The position numbers and the translations under genes are program-made. A stretch of DNA of 64,000 bases, from NCBI RefSeq assembly GCF_022808855.1, contig NZ_JAKZLF010000001.1, positions 308,597 through 372,596 of the forward strand. Direction: 5' to 3'. Positions 17,205 to 25,136 of this stretch are shown here, piece after piece (position 1 is the stretch's first letter; each line of letters begins with the position of its first letter). This stretch comes from Anaeromyxobacter soli (GTDB taxonomy: Bacteria > Myxococcota > Myxococcia > Myxococcales > Anaeromyxobacteraceae). The notes under the pieces were generated by a model. The model saw only the letters and a program-made list of their open reading frames with translations. It did no database searches and was not told the origin of the DNA.

Positions 17205-17885
17205 ATGTTCGAGAAGCAGGCGGTACGGGAAGGGATGAAGGTTCGCGCGCGTGACGGAGAGGATCTCGGGAAGATCGTGAGCGTCTCGTCGACGGGGATC
17301 GTGATCGAGAAGGGCTTCTTCTTCCCCCGCGATTACGAGGTGCCGATGCATCTCCTGAGCGACGTCCGCGACGACGAGCTCTGGCTGTCGTGCACGAAGG
17401 AGGACCTGAAGGTCGAGGGGGCGCTGACGGGCGGCGCCGCGACGACCTCGGAGCTGCGCTCGCCGGAGGCGGGCACGCGCGAGGAGGGGCGCATGCAGCT
17501 CTCCGAGGAGGAGCTCGAGGCGCGCAAGCACGTGCGGGACAGGGGTGAGGTCCGCGTGACGAAGGAGGTCGTCACCGAGCACAAGCAGCTCGACGTGCCG
17601 GTGATGCACGAGGAGGTCCGGGTGGAGCGCATTCCGGCCTCGGGGACCGAGCACACCGCGACGGGCGCGTTCGAGGAGAAGACGATCTCCGTCCCGGTGC
17701 GCGACGAGGAGGTCGAGGTGGTGAAGCGCCCGCGCGTCCGCGAGGAGGTCCGGGTGTCGAAGACCTCGCGGGTCCAGGAGCAGCGCGTCTCGGGCGACGT
17801 TCGCCGCGAGGAGGCGCGCATCGAGGGCGAGGGGGACCTCGAGCGCGACCCGCTCAGCCCGCGCCGCGATCCGGACGAGCGCTGA
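17205..17885 (+). CDS. PRC-barrel-like plus DUF2382 (YsnF/AvaK) stress-response protein
   Basis: This 226-residue cytoplasmic protein joins an N-terminal PRC-barrel-like domain (about residues 5-70, with REGMKVRARDGEDLGKIVSV) to a C-terminal DUF2382 domain (about 105-200). The latter has the repeating pattern VTKEVVTEHKQLDVPV and ISVPVRDEEVEVVKR. Proteins of this YsnF/AvaK group are linked to general stress responses, but no biochemical function is established. The many alternating Glu and Arg/Lys residues are typical. The ATG at 17205 has GGAAGGGG upstream; an earlier in-frame GTG would add a low-complexity leader. A compact palindrome begins at the stop codon. Confidence 0.88.
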   Translation: MFEKQAVREGMKVRARDGEDLGKIVSVSSTGIVIEKGFFFPRDYEVPMHLLSDVRDDELWLSCTKEDLKVEGALTGGAATTSELRSPEAGTREEGRMQLSEEELEARKHVRDRGEVRVTKEVVTEHKQLDVPVMHEEVRVERIPASGTEHTATGAFEEKTISVPVRDEEVEVVKRPRVREEVRVSKTSRVQEQRVSGDVRREEARIEGEGDLERDPLSPRRDPDER

Positions 17886-17902
17886 CGGCCGGGGCCGGCC
17901 GT
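17885..17902. terminator. palindromic stem-loop between convergent genes
   Basis: ACGGCCGG and CCGGCCGT flank two G bases directly at the stop of the DUF2382 gene. The gene on the other strand ends at 17977, so the element could end transcription from both sides. No U-tract is present. Confidence 0.4.
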
Positions 17903-17976
17903 TGCCCGCGAGAGCGGGGAGCGGCCGGCCGCACCGCGCGAGGCGCGGCCGCCGCGACGGCGGCGGCCCGGCGCGG

Positions 17977-19176
17977 CTACCGGTGCTCGACCGCGAGCGG
18001 AGCGCCCCTCGGCGACTCGCCGCGGGCGTGCGCCTCCGGCTCTGCGCCCTCCCCGGGCCTCGCCACGATCCACTCTCCGTCCGGACCGGGCCGGAAGATG
18101 GCGTGGACCTTGAGCGAGATGCGCGAGGAGCGCGGATCGATCTCGTGGTGCTGCGGCAGATTCAGGTAGTAGAGCCGCGTCGGGGTGCCGAAGCGCAGGC
18201 GGCAGACCGGCGCCCCGCCGAAGTCGTCCACCGAGAACTCCTCGTTGCGCACCGGCGCGAGCCGGTGGTGCGGACCGAGGACGACGGACGACACGCCGTG
18301 GGTGGCGCCCGGATCGCGCTCGCCCATGACGCTCTCGGCGGAGCAGTTGCCGAACACGGTCACGGTGTCGCGCACGCCGGGGGTGTCCTCGAGGTACTCG
18401 CCGTAGAAGCCGGAGAGGACGTCGCGGTAGACGCGGTGCTCGGGCTTGGGGTTGCTCTGCACGACGAAGAGCGCGTCGAGCGTCTGGCGCGACCGGAAGA
18501 AGAGCTGGTTCGCGTGGTCGATGATCGCGCGGATGTTGGACTCGTACAGGTTGCGGTACACGTAGTCGAGGCAGACGAGGACCATGAAGTTGAAGGGCGT
18601 CGCCTCGTTCCGGAACAGGTAGAAGTGCCGGCCGCGGTACTGGTCCTCGTACTTGTCGAGGAACTCCTCGGCGCGGAACGGGTGGGTCTTCGCCTCGAGG
18701 AACACCCGCAGCCGACCCTCCGCGTCCTTCACGGCCACGCACCCGACGTTCACCGGCACGCCGAGCACGTCGCCGGAGTCGATGTCGCGATCGACGAGCG
18801 GGATCGCCTCAGCGTTGTCGGCCTTGAAGCGCTCGAGCAGCCCGCGGTAGGTCCTGAGCCGCACGTGCTCGAGGCCGAACATCGTGACGGTGCTCGGGCG
18901 GAAGCGCGCCGCGACGAGATCGAGCAGGGCGTCCAGGCGCTCGATCGGAACGCAGCTCTCGGGGAGCATGAGGAAGTGGAGCTTCTTGAGATTCCCCGGG
19001 CCCTCGTCCACGAGGTCGAGGACGGAGCGGATGGTCCGCCACTGCCCCTCGGGATCGGCGATCCGCCACCCCTCCTGCGTCCGGCGGAGGTGGTTCGGGA
19101 TCTGCGCGATGAGGCAGTGCAGGTGATGCCCGAGCGGGTACGCGAGCCTCAGCCGCTTGTCGATGATGCGGACCAT
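17977..19176 (-). CDS. nitrilase-superfamily (carbon-nitrogen hydrolase-like) protein
   Basis: This 399-residue protein has the Glu-Lys-Cys triad of the carbon-nitrogen hydrolase superfamily: E73 in LMLPESCVP, K163 in FLEAKTHPFR and C202 in VLVCLDYVYRN. The spacing (90 and 39 residues) fits the nitrilase fold. Family members hydrolyse nitriles or amides or transfer acyl groups through a Cys thioester. Overall similarity to known branches is weak, and the C-terminal 150 residues (IIDHANQLFFRSRQTLDALFVVQSN and onward) are longer and different from classical amidases. There is no signal peptide. It is a lone gene that starts 92 bases downstream of the acyl-CoA synthetase. Substrate and role are unknown. 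Confidence 0.75.
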   Translation of the reverse strand: MVRIIDKRLRLAYPLGHHLHCLIAQIPNHLRRTQEGWRIADPEGQWRTIRSVLDLVDEGPGNLKKLHFLMLPESCVPIERLDALLDLVAARFRPSTVTMFGLEHVRLRTYRGLLERFKADNAEAIPLVDRDIDSGDVLGVPVNVGCVAVKDAEGRLRVFLEAKTHPFRAEEFLDKYEDQYRGRHFYLFRNEATPFNFMVLVCLDYVYRNLYESNIRAIIDHANQLFFRSRQTLDALFVVQSNPKPEHRVYRDVLSGFYGEYLEDTPGVRDTVTVFGNCSAESVMGERDPGATHGVSSVVLGPHHRLAPVRNEEFSVDDFGGAPVCRLRFGTPTRLYYLNLPQHHEIDPRSSRISLKVHAIFRPGPDGEWIVARPGEGAEPEAHARGESPRGAPLAVEHR

Positions 19177-19212
19177 CCGCTGACGCTACGGTCCGCCTCA
19201 TCCCGCCGTGAA

Positions 19213-19241
19213 CCACCCCCGGCGGGCCCGTGGCGGGGTGG
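19213..19241 (-). terminator. weak stem-loop after the acyl-CoA synthetase gene
   Basis: CCACCCC and GGGGTGG can pair over a 15-base loop 28 bases beyond the stop of the minus-strand synthetase gene. It also lies just upstream of the nitrilase-like gene. Confidence 0.3.
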
Positions 19242-19268
19242 GCTCACCGCGCGCGGGCACCGGCCCCG

Positions 19269-20972
19269 TCACGCGGAAGCTCGCTTGTCCCACTTGCCCT
19301 GCCTGCGCAGGCCCTCGACGATCTCCTGCGCCCGTTCGCGCAGCGCGAGGTAGTCGGTCTTCGCGACGCGGTTCAGGGGGAGCGTCCCCGCCTCCACCAC
19401 CTCGACGTGGCTCGGCCGCGCGTAGGAGGCGATGCCCGCGCAGGCCTGGCTGACCTCCTCGGGCGTCACGTCCTCGCCGGCGGCGCGCTCGACGAACATC
19501 ACGACGGCCTCCACCCAGACGGCGTGCTCGACGCCGACGCACGCGGCCGCGCTCGCCCTGCCTCCGAGCGCGCCGACGACGTGGTTCTCCACGTCGCCGG
19601 GGAACACCTGGAACCCCTTTGGCTTGATGGTCAGCTTGGCGCGCCCGGCGAGCCGGAGCCCCTTCTCCGTGTACGCGCCGAGGTCTCCCGTGTAGCAGAC
19701 CCCGTCTCGCGAGACGGCCTTCGCGCTCGCCTCCGGATCGTTCAGGTAGCCGAGGAACACCTGCGGGCCGGAGAAGCAGATCTCGCCGATCTCGCCGGGC
19801 GAGAGCTCCGGCCCGGCGGCGCCCTCGGCGCTCATGGGGCCGCGGATGGTGAGCGGGCAGAGCGGCGAGTCGAACCCGATGCCCTCGGCGAGGTCGTCGG
19901 CGGTCGCCCCGAGCGCGGTGTACGTGCAGAACCCGGAGGTCTCGGTGAGCCCGAGGCCGGTCCCGATCTCGGCCGCCATCTCGCGCAGCCGGTCGAGGAA
20001 CGCGCGCGGCACGCCCTGGCCGCCGTAGATGGCGGCGCGCAGGCTCGAGAGGTCGACCTCGCGGTAGCGCCGGTGGTTCCACTCCAGGTTGAAGAGCGCC
20101 GGGATCTGCCCGACCACGGTGACGCGGTGCTGGGCGATCGCCTCGAGGCTCTTCTCGGCGTCGAAGACGTGCAGGAGCACCGAGGTGAGCCCGGCGTAGA
20201 TCCCCGTGCCGAGCAGCTCGGTCGTGCAGCCGACGTGCGACGGCGGCAGGTTCACGAGGAGCCGGTCGCCCTCCTTCAGGCCGAAGCCGACCGCGAGCCC
20301 GACGTTCTGCACGAGGATGCTCTCGTGGCACAGGAGCGCGGGCTTCGGGGAGCCGGTCGAGCCGGTCGTGAAGATGACGAGGCAGCCGTCGCGCCGGCCG
20401 ACCTTCCGGCGCGCGCGCCGCACCGTGCCGAGGAGCCGCGCGCGGACGTAGCCCGCCTTGATCCCCTTCGTGAAGTCCTTCACCCAGGTCGCGCCGGGCA
20501 GGATCCCGCCTGGCTCCTTCTGGAACTGCACCCAGTGCCGCACGCTCGCGCAGCCGCCGACCACCTCGCGGAGCACGGGCAGGAGCGCCGGCGCGCCGGC
20601 GAAGAAGTAGCCCTTCGGCTGGAGCTTCTCGAGGCACGCGCGCAGCTCGCCCGCGCGGAGGCGCAGGTCGAGCGGAGCGGCGACCACGCCGATGCGGTAG
20701 CAGGCGAGGACGAGGAAGACGTGCTCCTTGAGGAGCGGCAGGCTCGTCGCGAGGACGTCGCCCTTGCGGAAGCCGCTCGCGAGGAGCTTCGCCGCGAACG
20801 CGTCCACCGCGGTGTCGAGCGCCTTCCACGTGACCGTCTCGCCGGTGTTGTGCTCGACGAGGGCGATCGCGCCGGGGGCCCGGCGCGCGTGCAGGGTCAC
20901 GCAGTCGGCGATGTTGTCGGGAAGCGCGGCGGCGCGAGCGCGGCAGTCGGCGTCCTGGGCGGGCGTCTTCAT
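19269..20972 (-). CDS. AMP-dependent acyl-CoA synthetase/ligase family protein
   Basis: This 567-residue ANL-superfamily enzyme activates a carboxylic acid as an acyl-adenylate and usually passes it to CoA. Motif A3, the phosphate loop, is FTTGSTGSPKP. The A5 region is GLGLTETSGF. A7 is YTGDLGAYTEKG and A8 is RLAGRAKLTIKPKGFQVFPGDVENHV. The C-terminal A10 Lys is probably in PLNRVAKTDYL. The hinge TIKPKGFQV has the expected shape. The substrate (fatty acid, aryl acid or other) cannot be inferred. GAGGAG precedes the ATG. It is a single gene with the yceI gene 121 bases upstream. Confidence 0.93.
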   Translation of the reverse strand: MKTPAQDADCRARAAALPDNIADCVTLHARRAPGAIALVEHNTGETVTWKALDTAVDAFAAKLLASGFRKGDVLATSLPLLKEHVFLVLACYRIGVVAAPLDLRLRAGELRACLEKLQPKGYFFAGAPALLPVLREVVGGCASVRHWVQFQKEPGGILPGATWVKDFTKGIKAGYVRARLLGTVRRARRKVGRRDGCLVIFTTGSTGSPKPALLCHESILVQNVGLAVGFGLKEGDRLLVNLPPSHVGCTTELLGTGIYAGLTSVLLHVFDAEKSLEAIAQHRVTVVGQIPALFNLEWNHRRYREVDLSSLRAAIYGGQGVPRAFLDRLREMAAEIGTGLGLTETSGFCTYTALGATADDLAEGIGFDSPLCPLTIRGPMSAEGAAGPELSPGEIGEICFSGPQVFLGYLNDPEASAKAVSRDGVCYTGDLGAYTEKGLRLAGRAKLTIKPKGFQVFPGDVENHVVGALGGRASAAACVGVEHAVWVEAVVMFVERAAGEDVTPEEVSQACAGIASYARPSHVEVVEAGTLPLNRVAKTDYLALRERAQEIVEGLRRQGKWDKRASA

Positions 20973-21010
20973 CGGTCGGCTCCTCTAGCGAGCCGCGCGG
21001 GGAGGCGGGG

Positions 21011-21028
21011 CCCGGTCGAACGACCGGG
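21011..21028. promoter_or_regulatory. 18-base palindrome upstream of the acyl-CoA synthetase gene
   Basis: CCCGGTCG, AA and CGACCGGG form a perfect dyad 39 bases before the start of the synthetase gene and 66 bases beyond the stop of yceI. It may be a regulator site for the synthetase or the terminator of yceI. Confidence 0.4.
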
Positions 21029-21093
21029 GTTCTACCCCACCTCCGCCGCACGATGAAGCGCTGCGGCACGATCCGGCGCCTGCCCGGGCGCCC

Positions 21094-21645
21094 CTACGCC
21101 GCGACCGTCGCCCCGGCCGTCTTCCGCACCGCCTCGAGCTCGATCGCGATCTCCACCTTCTCGCCCACGAGCACGCCGCCGGTCTCGAGCGCCGCGTTCC
21201 AGACGAGCCCGTAGTCTCGCCGGTCGAGCGACGCCTTCGCCGAGAAGCCCGCGCGCTCGTTGCCCCACGGGTCCTTGCCGGTGCCCGCGAACTCGGCCTC
21301 GAGCGTCACCTCGCGCACGACGCCGTGGAGCGAGAGGTCGCCCACGATCCGGAGCGCGCCGCCCACCTGCTCGACGCGCCTCGAGCGGAAGCTGATCTCC
21401 GGGTGCGCCGCGACGTCGAGGAAGTCCGGCGAGCGGAGGTGCGCGTCGCGGTCGGCGACGCCGGTGTCGATCGAGGCGGGGTCGATCGTGACCTCGACCG
21501 AGGAGCGGGCGAGGTCCTGCGGGTCGAGCTGCACGGTGCCCGTCCAGCGGCCGAACCGGCCGTGCACCTTGGAGATGACCATGTGGCGCACGGAGAAGTG
21601 CACCGCGGAGTGTCCGACGTCGATGTCCCAGGGGGTGGCTGCCAT
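21094..21645 (-). CDS. yceI: YceI family protein (cytoplasmic type)
   Basis: This 183-residue YceI-domain protein folds as a lipocalin-like barrel that in the family binds isoprenoid or other amphiphilic chains. It begins MAATPWDIDVGHSAVHFSVRHM, the classical YceI start, and has the usual HPEISFRS and KVHGRFGRWTG blocks. No signal peptide is present, unlike the second YceI protein in the window (40226-40900). It is divergent from a LysR-type regulator across 118 bases, the standard layout for a regulator and its target. A role in solvent or acid stress, or in binding a quinone-like lipid, is inference. Confidence 0.93.
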   Translation of the reverse strand: MAATPWDIDVGHSAVHFSVRHMVISKVHGRFGRWTGTVQLDPQDLARSSVEVTIDPASIDTGVADRDAHLRSPDFLDVAAHPEISFRSRRVEQVGGALRIVGDLSLHGVVREVTLEAEFAGTGKDPWGNERAGFSAKASLDRRDYGLVWNAALETGGVLVGEKVEIAIELEAVRKTAGATVAA

Positions 21646-21763
21646 TTCGGTTCCGTCCTTTCGTGGGGCGCGCCTGCCGCGCCGTTCGTGTCCGCAGTCT
21701 TGCTATCGTTCCTCGTCAGGCGCAATCTGGACGCTGGCACATGTCTGTTCCATGGGAGGAACG

Positions 21764-22666
21764 ATGGATCTCAACCTCCTCACCGTCTTCGAGGCCGTGG
21801 CGCGGAGCCGCAGCTTCTCCGCCGCCGCGAAGGAGCTCGGGCTGCCCAAGTCGTCCGTGAGCCGCGGCGTCGCGCGGCTCGAGGGGGAGCTCGGGGCGCA
21901 GCTCCTGCTCCGCACCACCCGCCAGGTGGCGCTCACGACGGCGGGCACCGCGCTCTACGACCGGGCGGCGCCGCTCTTGCGCTCGGTCCAGGCCGCCCTC
22001 GGCGAGGTGCCGGCCCAGGAGGAGGAGCCGAGGGGCCTCCTCCGCGTGACGGCGCCCGTCGACCTCGGGGTCCTCTTCCTCGCGCAGGTCGTGACCCGCT
22101 ACACGGCGCGCTATCCGTCGGTGTCGGTGGACCTGCACCTCACCGGACGCGTGGTGGACCTCGTCGCCGAGCGCTTCGACGTCGCGCTGCGGGTCGGCGC
22201 CAGGCTCCAGGACTCCACGCTCGTCGTCCGCAAGGTGGCGCCGATCGTGCTGCGGCTCTTCGCGTCGCCGCTGTACGTCGCCCGCCGCGGCACGCCGCGC
22301 GCGGACGCCGAGCTCGCAACGCACGACCGCGTCGTGTTCCGCGGCGGGGCGGAGAAGCTGCGCATCGGAGGCGCGCGCGAGCCCGCGGACGCGAGCGGCC
22401 GGGCGCGGATCGTCTGCGATGATCTCCTCTTCGCGCGCGACGCCGTCCGCGCCGGCGCGGGGATCGGCCTCCTCCCCTCCTTCGTGGCCGAGCCCGACGT
22501 GGTGGCCGGCCGGCTCGTGCGGATCCTCCCGCGCCACGAGCGCCTCGCGGGCGCGCTCCACGTGGTGACGCCCGCGGCGAAGCACGTCCCGCGGAAGGTC
22601 AGCGCCTTCCGCGATCTCGTGGTGGAGCTCGCCGGCGCGCCGAGCGGCCTGCTCGGGGCGGGGTGA
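21764..22666 (+). CDS. LysR-type transcriptional regulator
   Basis: This 300-residue LysR-family regulator has an N-terminal winged helix-turn-helix (residues 1-60, MDLNLLTVFEAVARSRSFSA; recognition part near LGLPKSSVSRGVARLE). A two-lobed co-inducer domain (about 88-295) resembles those of the AaeR/DsdC-like short-branch group. GGGAGGA lies four bases before the ATG. It is transcribed divergently from yceI, so it probably controls that gene and itself from the shared 118-base region. The inducer is not known. Confidence 0.93.
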   Translation: MDLNLLTVFEAVARSRSFSAAAKELGLPKSSVSRGVARLEGELGAQLLLRTTRQVALTTAGTALYDRAAPLLRSVQAALGEVPAQEEEPRGLLRVTAPVDLGVLFLAQVVTRYTARYPSVSVDLHLTGRVVDLVAERFDVALRVGARLQDSTLVVRKVAPIVLRLFASPLYVARRGTPRADAELATHDRVVFRGGAEKLRIGGAREPADASGRARIVCDDLLFARDAVRAGAGIGLLPSFVAEPDVVAGRLVRILPRHERLAGALHVVTPAAKHVPRKVSAFRDLVVELAGAPSGLLGAG

Positions 22667-22717
22667 GCGGTGCGCGGATAGACGCCGGTCGGGGTCGAGG
22701 CCGGGGCGCCGCTCCGA

Positions 22718-23230
22718 TCACCTTCCCCCGTGGCTCAGCGCGGATTGCCGGAGCGCGGCCTCGGCGGTGCGCAGGACGCGCGGCCCGTCTGCGTAGGGGG
22801 CGACCCGCACCGGCGGGTAGGCCCGCATGCGCTGGACGAGCTCCTCCGCCTCGGCCGCGAGCAGCGCGTCGCACTGGTCGTACACGCCGCCCGGCTCCTC
22901 CTCGCGCGCGTCGTGCGGCACGAGGATGGACCGCAGCTCCGTCACGAGCTCCGCGGTCGGGGTCGGGACGAGCAGCGAGGCGAGCGCGCCGTGCTCGATG
23001 CGGAGCTGGCGCGCGGCGGGGAGCGGCTCGCCGCCGCGCGCCCGCCGGGCCGCGGGCAGCAGGATCTTCTCCTCGAGCGCGATGTGGCGGAGCAGCCCGG
23101 CGCGGAAGGCGTCGAACGCGGTCCGCTCCAGCGCGCCCGCCGAGCGGACGGCGCGGTCGAGCAGCGCGTCGAGCCGGGCGTGGTCGTCGGTGAGGTGCCG
23201 GGCGATCGGCGTGGCGGGGGTGAGCGGCAT
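22718..23230 (-). CDS. hemerythrin-like HHE-domain protein
   Basis: This 170-residue protein has the four-helix hemerythrin cation-binding pattern: HLTDDHARLDALL near the start, LLRHIALEEKILLPAA, and IEHGALASLL further on. These supply the His and Glu/Asp ligands of a di-iron site, although the C-terminal histidine (VPHDAREEE) is less regular. Family members sense or store O2, NO or iron. Its ATG overlaps the stop of the upstream gene in a TGATG arrangement, so it is translated together with that unrecognised 153-residue protein. It converges with the LysR gene. Confidence 0.85.
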   Translation of the reverse strand: MPLTPATPIARHLTDDHARLDALLDRAVRSAGALERTAFDAFRAGLLRHIALEEKILLPAARRARGGEPLPAARQLRIEHGALASLLVPTPTAELVTELRSILVPHDAREEEPGGVYDQCDALLAAEAEELVQRMRAYPPVRVAPYADGPRVLRTAEAALRQSALSHGGR

Positions 23231-23691
23231 CAGTCCTCCTCGTCCTCGGCGGCGCCCATGAGCAGCCGGTGCTGGGCCTCGCGCACCATCCGGTCCACCA
23301 CGCGGAAGACCGCGGCGGAGAGCTCCTCGTCTGGGCGGCCGGCGTCGCCCGCGTGCCCGGCGGCGAAGAGGGCGAGGAGGGTCCAGTCCTCGGCGGAGAC
23401 GGCGAGGTGCGTGTCGGGGCGGTAGCCGTCCGCCGTGGCGCGGAACGGCTCGAGGTCGCCGTGGACCGGGCGGAGCACGAGGAACCGGCCGCGGCGGCGC
23501 TCCCGGTGCGCGTCGACGATCCACTCGCGCCGCGCGGAGTCGCGGGTCCGCGCCGAGCCGAGGAGACCCGCGTCCGAACGCTGCAGCGCGCGGAAGGCGG
23601 CCTGCGCGTCCGGCGCGAGCGCCTTCCCGTTCGGATGGGCGGCGGCGCCGCTCTCGTAGCGCTCGAGGATCTCCGCGGGTTCGTAGGGCAT
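23230..23691 (-). CDS. hypothetical protein coupled to a hemerythrin gene
   Basis: I do not recognise this 153-residue protein. It is hydrophilic, with no signal peptide. It has a basic central region (RREWIVDAHRERRRGRFLVLRPVHG) and an acidic C-terminus ending in EDEED. The ATG at 23691 is used: an upstream extension to 23841 is Ala/Arg-rich noise, and GAGGAGCG precedes this ATG. The stop overlaps the start of the hemerythrin-like gene, which suggests that the two proteins work together, perhaps in iron, oxygen or redox sensing. That link is inference from coupling only. Confidence 0.65.
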   Translation of the reverse strand: MPYEPAEILERYESGAAAHPNGKALAPDAQAAFRALQRSDAGLLGSARTRDSARREWIVDAHRERRRGRFLVLRPVHGDLEPFRATADGYRPDTHLAVSAEDWTLLALFAAGHAGDAGRPDEELSAAVFRVVDRMVREAQHRLLMGAAEDEED

Positions 23692-23924
23692 CGGGCGCTC
23701 CTCTGGGGCGGCACCGGACCGGGCGAACGTCGTGCACGCCGTGCGAGGGTCTCTAGGCAGGCGGCCGCCCGCAGTCAACGCGAGCCGCGGGGCGGCGGCG
23801 GACCACGCGAAGGACGTGTCCGGCCGGGGAGCGACGGACAACGATGGGACGGTGGCCCGGAACGACGTGAGCGATTTGTCCAGCGCGCGGACCCGTGCGG
23901 CCGGCGCGCCGAGGGAGGTCCCGG

Positions 23925-24905
23925 ATGGCTTACGCGGCGGGTGAGCTGGGCGTGGTGGGGCTCGGGAGGATGGGCGGAGGGCTCGCGCTCCAGGCGCGCG
24001 AGGTCGGGCTCCGGGTCGTGGGCCTCGACGCGCACGGGCTGCGCGCGGAGCTCCTCGCGGCGGGCGTGGAGGAGGCCCGAACGCTCGACGCGCTCGTCGC
24101 CGCGCTCGCGCCGCCGCGCGCGGTGTTCCTGTACGTCCCGGCAGGGCCCCCGGTGGACGCGCTCCTCGACGCGCTCGCGCCGCTCCTCGCCCGGGGGGAC
24201 GTCGTGGTGGACGGCGGAAACTCGTACTGGGGCGACTCCATCCGTCGCCACGACCGGCTCGCGGGCCAGGGGATCGAGCTCGTCGATCTCGGCACGAGCG
24301 GCGGGGTCGAGGGCGCGCGGCGCGGCGCCTGCTTCATGGCGGGGGGTGAGGCCGCGGCGGTCGCGCGCGTCGAGCCGCTGCTCCGCGCGCTCGCGGTCGA
24401 GGACGGCTACGTCCACGCGGGCCCGCCCGGCGCCGGCCACTTCGTGAAGCTCGTCCACAACGGCATCGAGTTCGGGATGCTGCAGGCGATCGGCGAGGGC
24501 GTCGACCTCCTCGAGCGCTACCACGACCGGCTGGACGTCGCGGCCGTCCTCTCCGCGTGGCGGCACGGCTCGGTCATCCGCGGCTGGCTCATGGACCTCA
24601 TGCACGCCGGGTACGAGTCGGAGGGCGGGCTCGAGGCCGTGCCGCCGTACGTGGAGGACACGGGCGAGGTCTCCTGGCTCGTCGCCGACGCGCTGCGGCT
24701 CGAGGCGCCGATCCCGGTCATCGCCCAGGCCGTCCTGCAGCTCTTCGCCTCGCGCGACGGCGAGAAGCGCTGGGCGCGCGCCGTCGCGATGATGCGCCAC
24801 GGGTTCGGCGGCCACCCCTACGGTCCGAGCGCCCCCGTCGCGGAGGAGCGGCGCACCGGCCAGGTGGGCGGGACCTGGCGCGACGAGCACGACCGCCCCC
24901 GGTAG
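23925..24905 (+). CDS. gnd: 6-phosphogluconate dehydrogenase, NAD-type short form
   Basis: This 326-residue enzyme belongs to the short, YqeC-like branch of 6-phosphogluconate dehydrogenase, which makes ribulose 5-phosphate, CO2 and NAD(P)H. The Rossmann motif is VVGLGRMGGGLA, the substrate loop is DLGTSGGVEGARRG, and the active-site helix KLVHNGIEFGMLQ carries the catalytic Lys, Asn and Glu. A length near 300, not 470, marks the decarboxylating short form, usually NAD-dependent. GAGGGAGGTC stands before the ATG. No zwf or pgl neighbour is seen, so it is a separate gene. Confidence 0.93.
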   Translation: MAYAAGELGVVGLGRMGGGLALQAREVGLRVVGLDAHGLRAELLAAGVEEARTLDALVAALAPPRAVFLYVPAGPPVDALLDALAPLLARGDVVVDGGNSYWGDSIRRHDRLAGQGIELVDLGTSGGVEGARRGACFMAGGEAAAVARVEPLLRALAVEDGYVHAGPPGAGHFVKLVHNGIEFGMLQAIGEGVDLLERYHDRLDVAAVLSAWRHGSVIRGWLMDLMHAGYESEGGLEAVPPYVEDTGEVSWLVADALRLEAPIPVIAQAVLQLFASRDGEKRWARAVAMMRHGFGGHPYGPSAPVAEERRTGQVGGTWRDEHDRPR

Positions 24906-25136
24906 AGAGGCGCGTGGCGCCACCTCGCCGCGCCCGCAGGAGCCGATCGCTCTGGAGGTGAAGCCCGCGGGGCGATCCCGGCGCGCGGCGCGCACCCACA
25001 ACCGCGCACCCGTCCGCACCTCCGAGGGGCCTCCGGACGGAATGTGGCGCGCGCGCCCGGCTGTTCAACCGGGGTCACCAAGAACCCGTCGTGCCCGCCC
25101 CGGCGTCCGCGCATGCGGACGTGGAAGGAGACGTCC

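Noticed and set aside
17977-19176. A defence-system nitrilase fused to a reverse transcriptase.
   Set aside because: No reverse-transcriptase motif is found in the gene or its neighbours.
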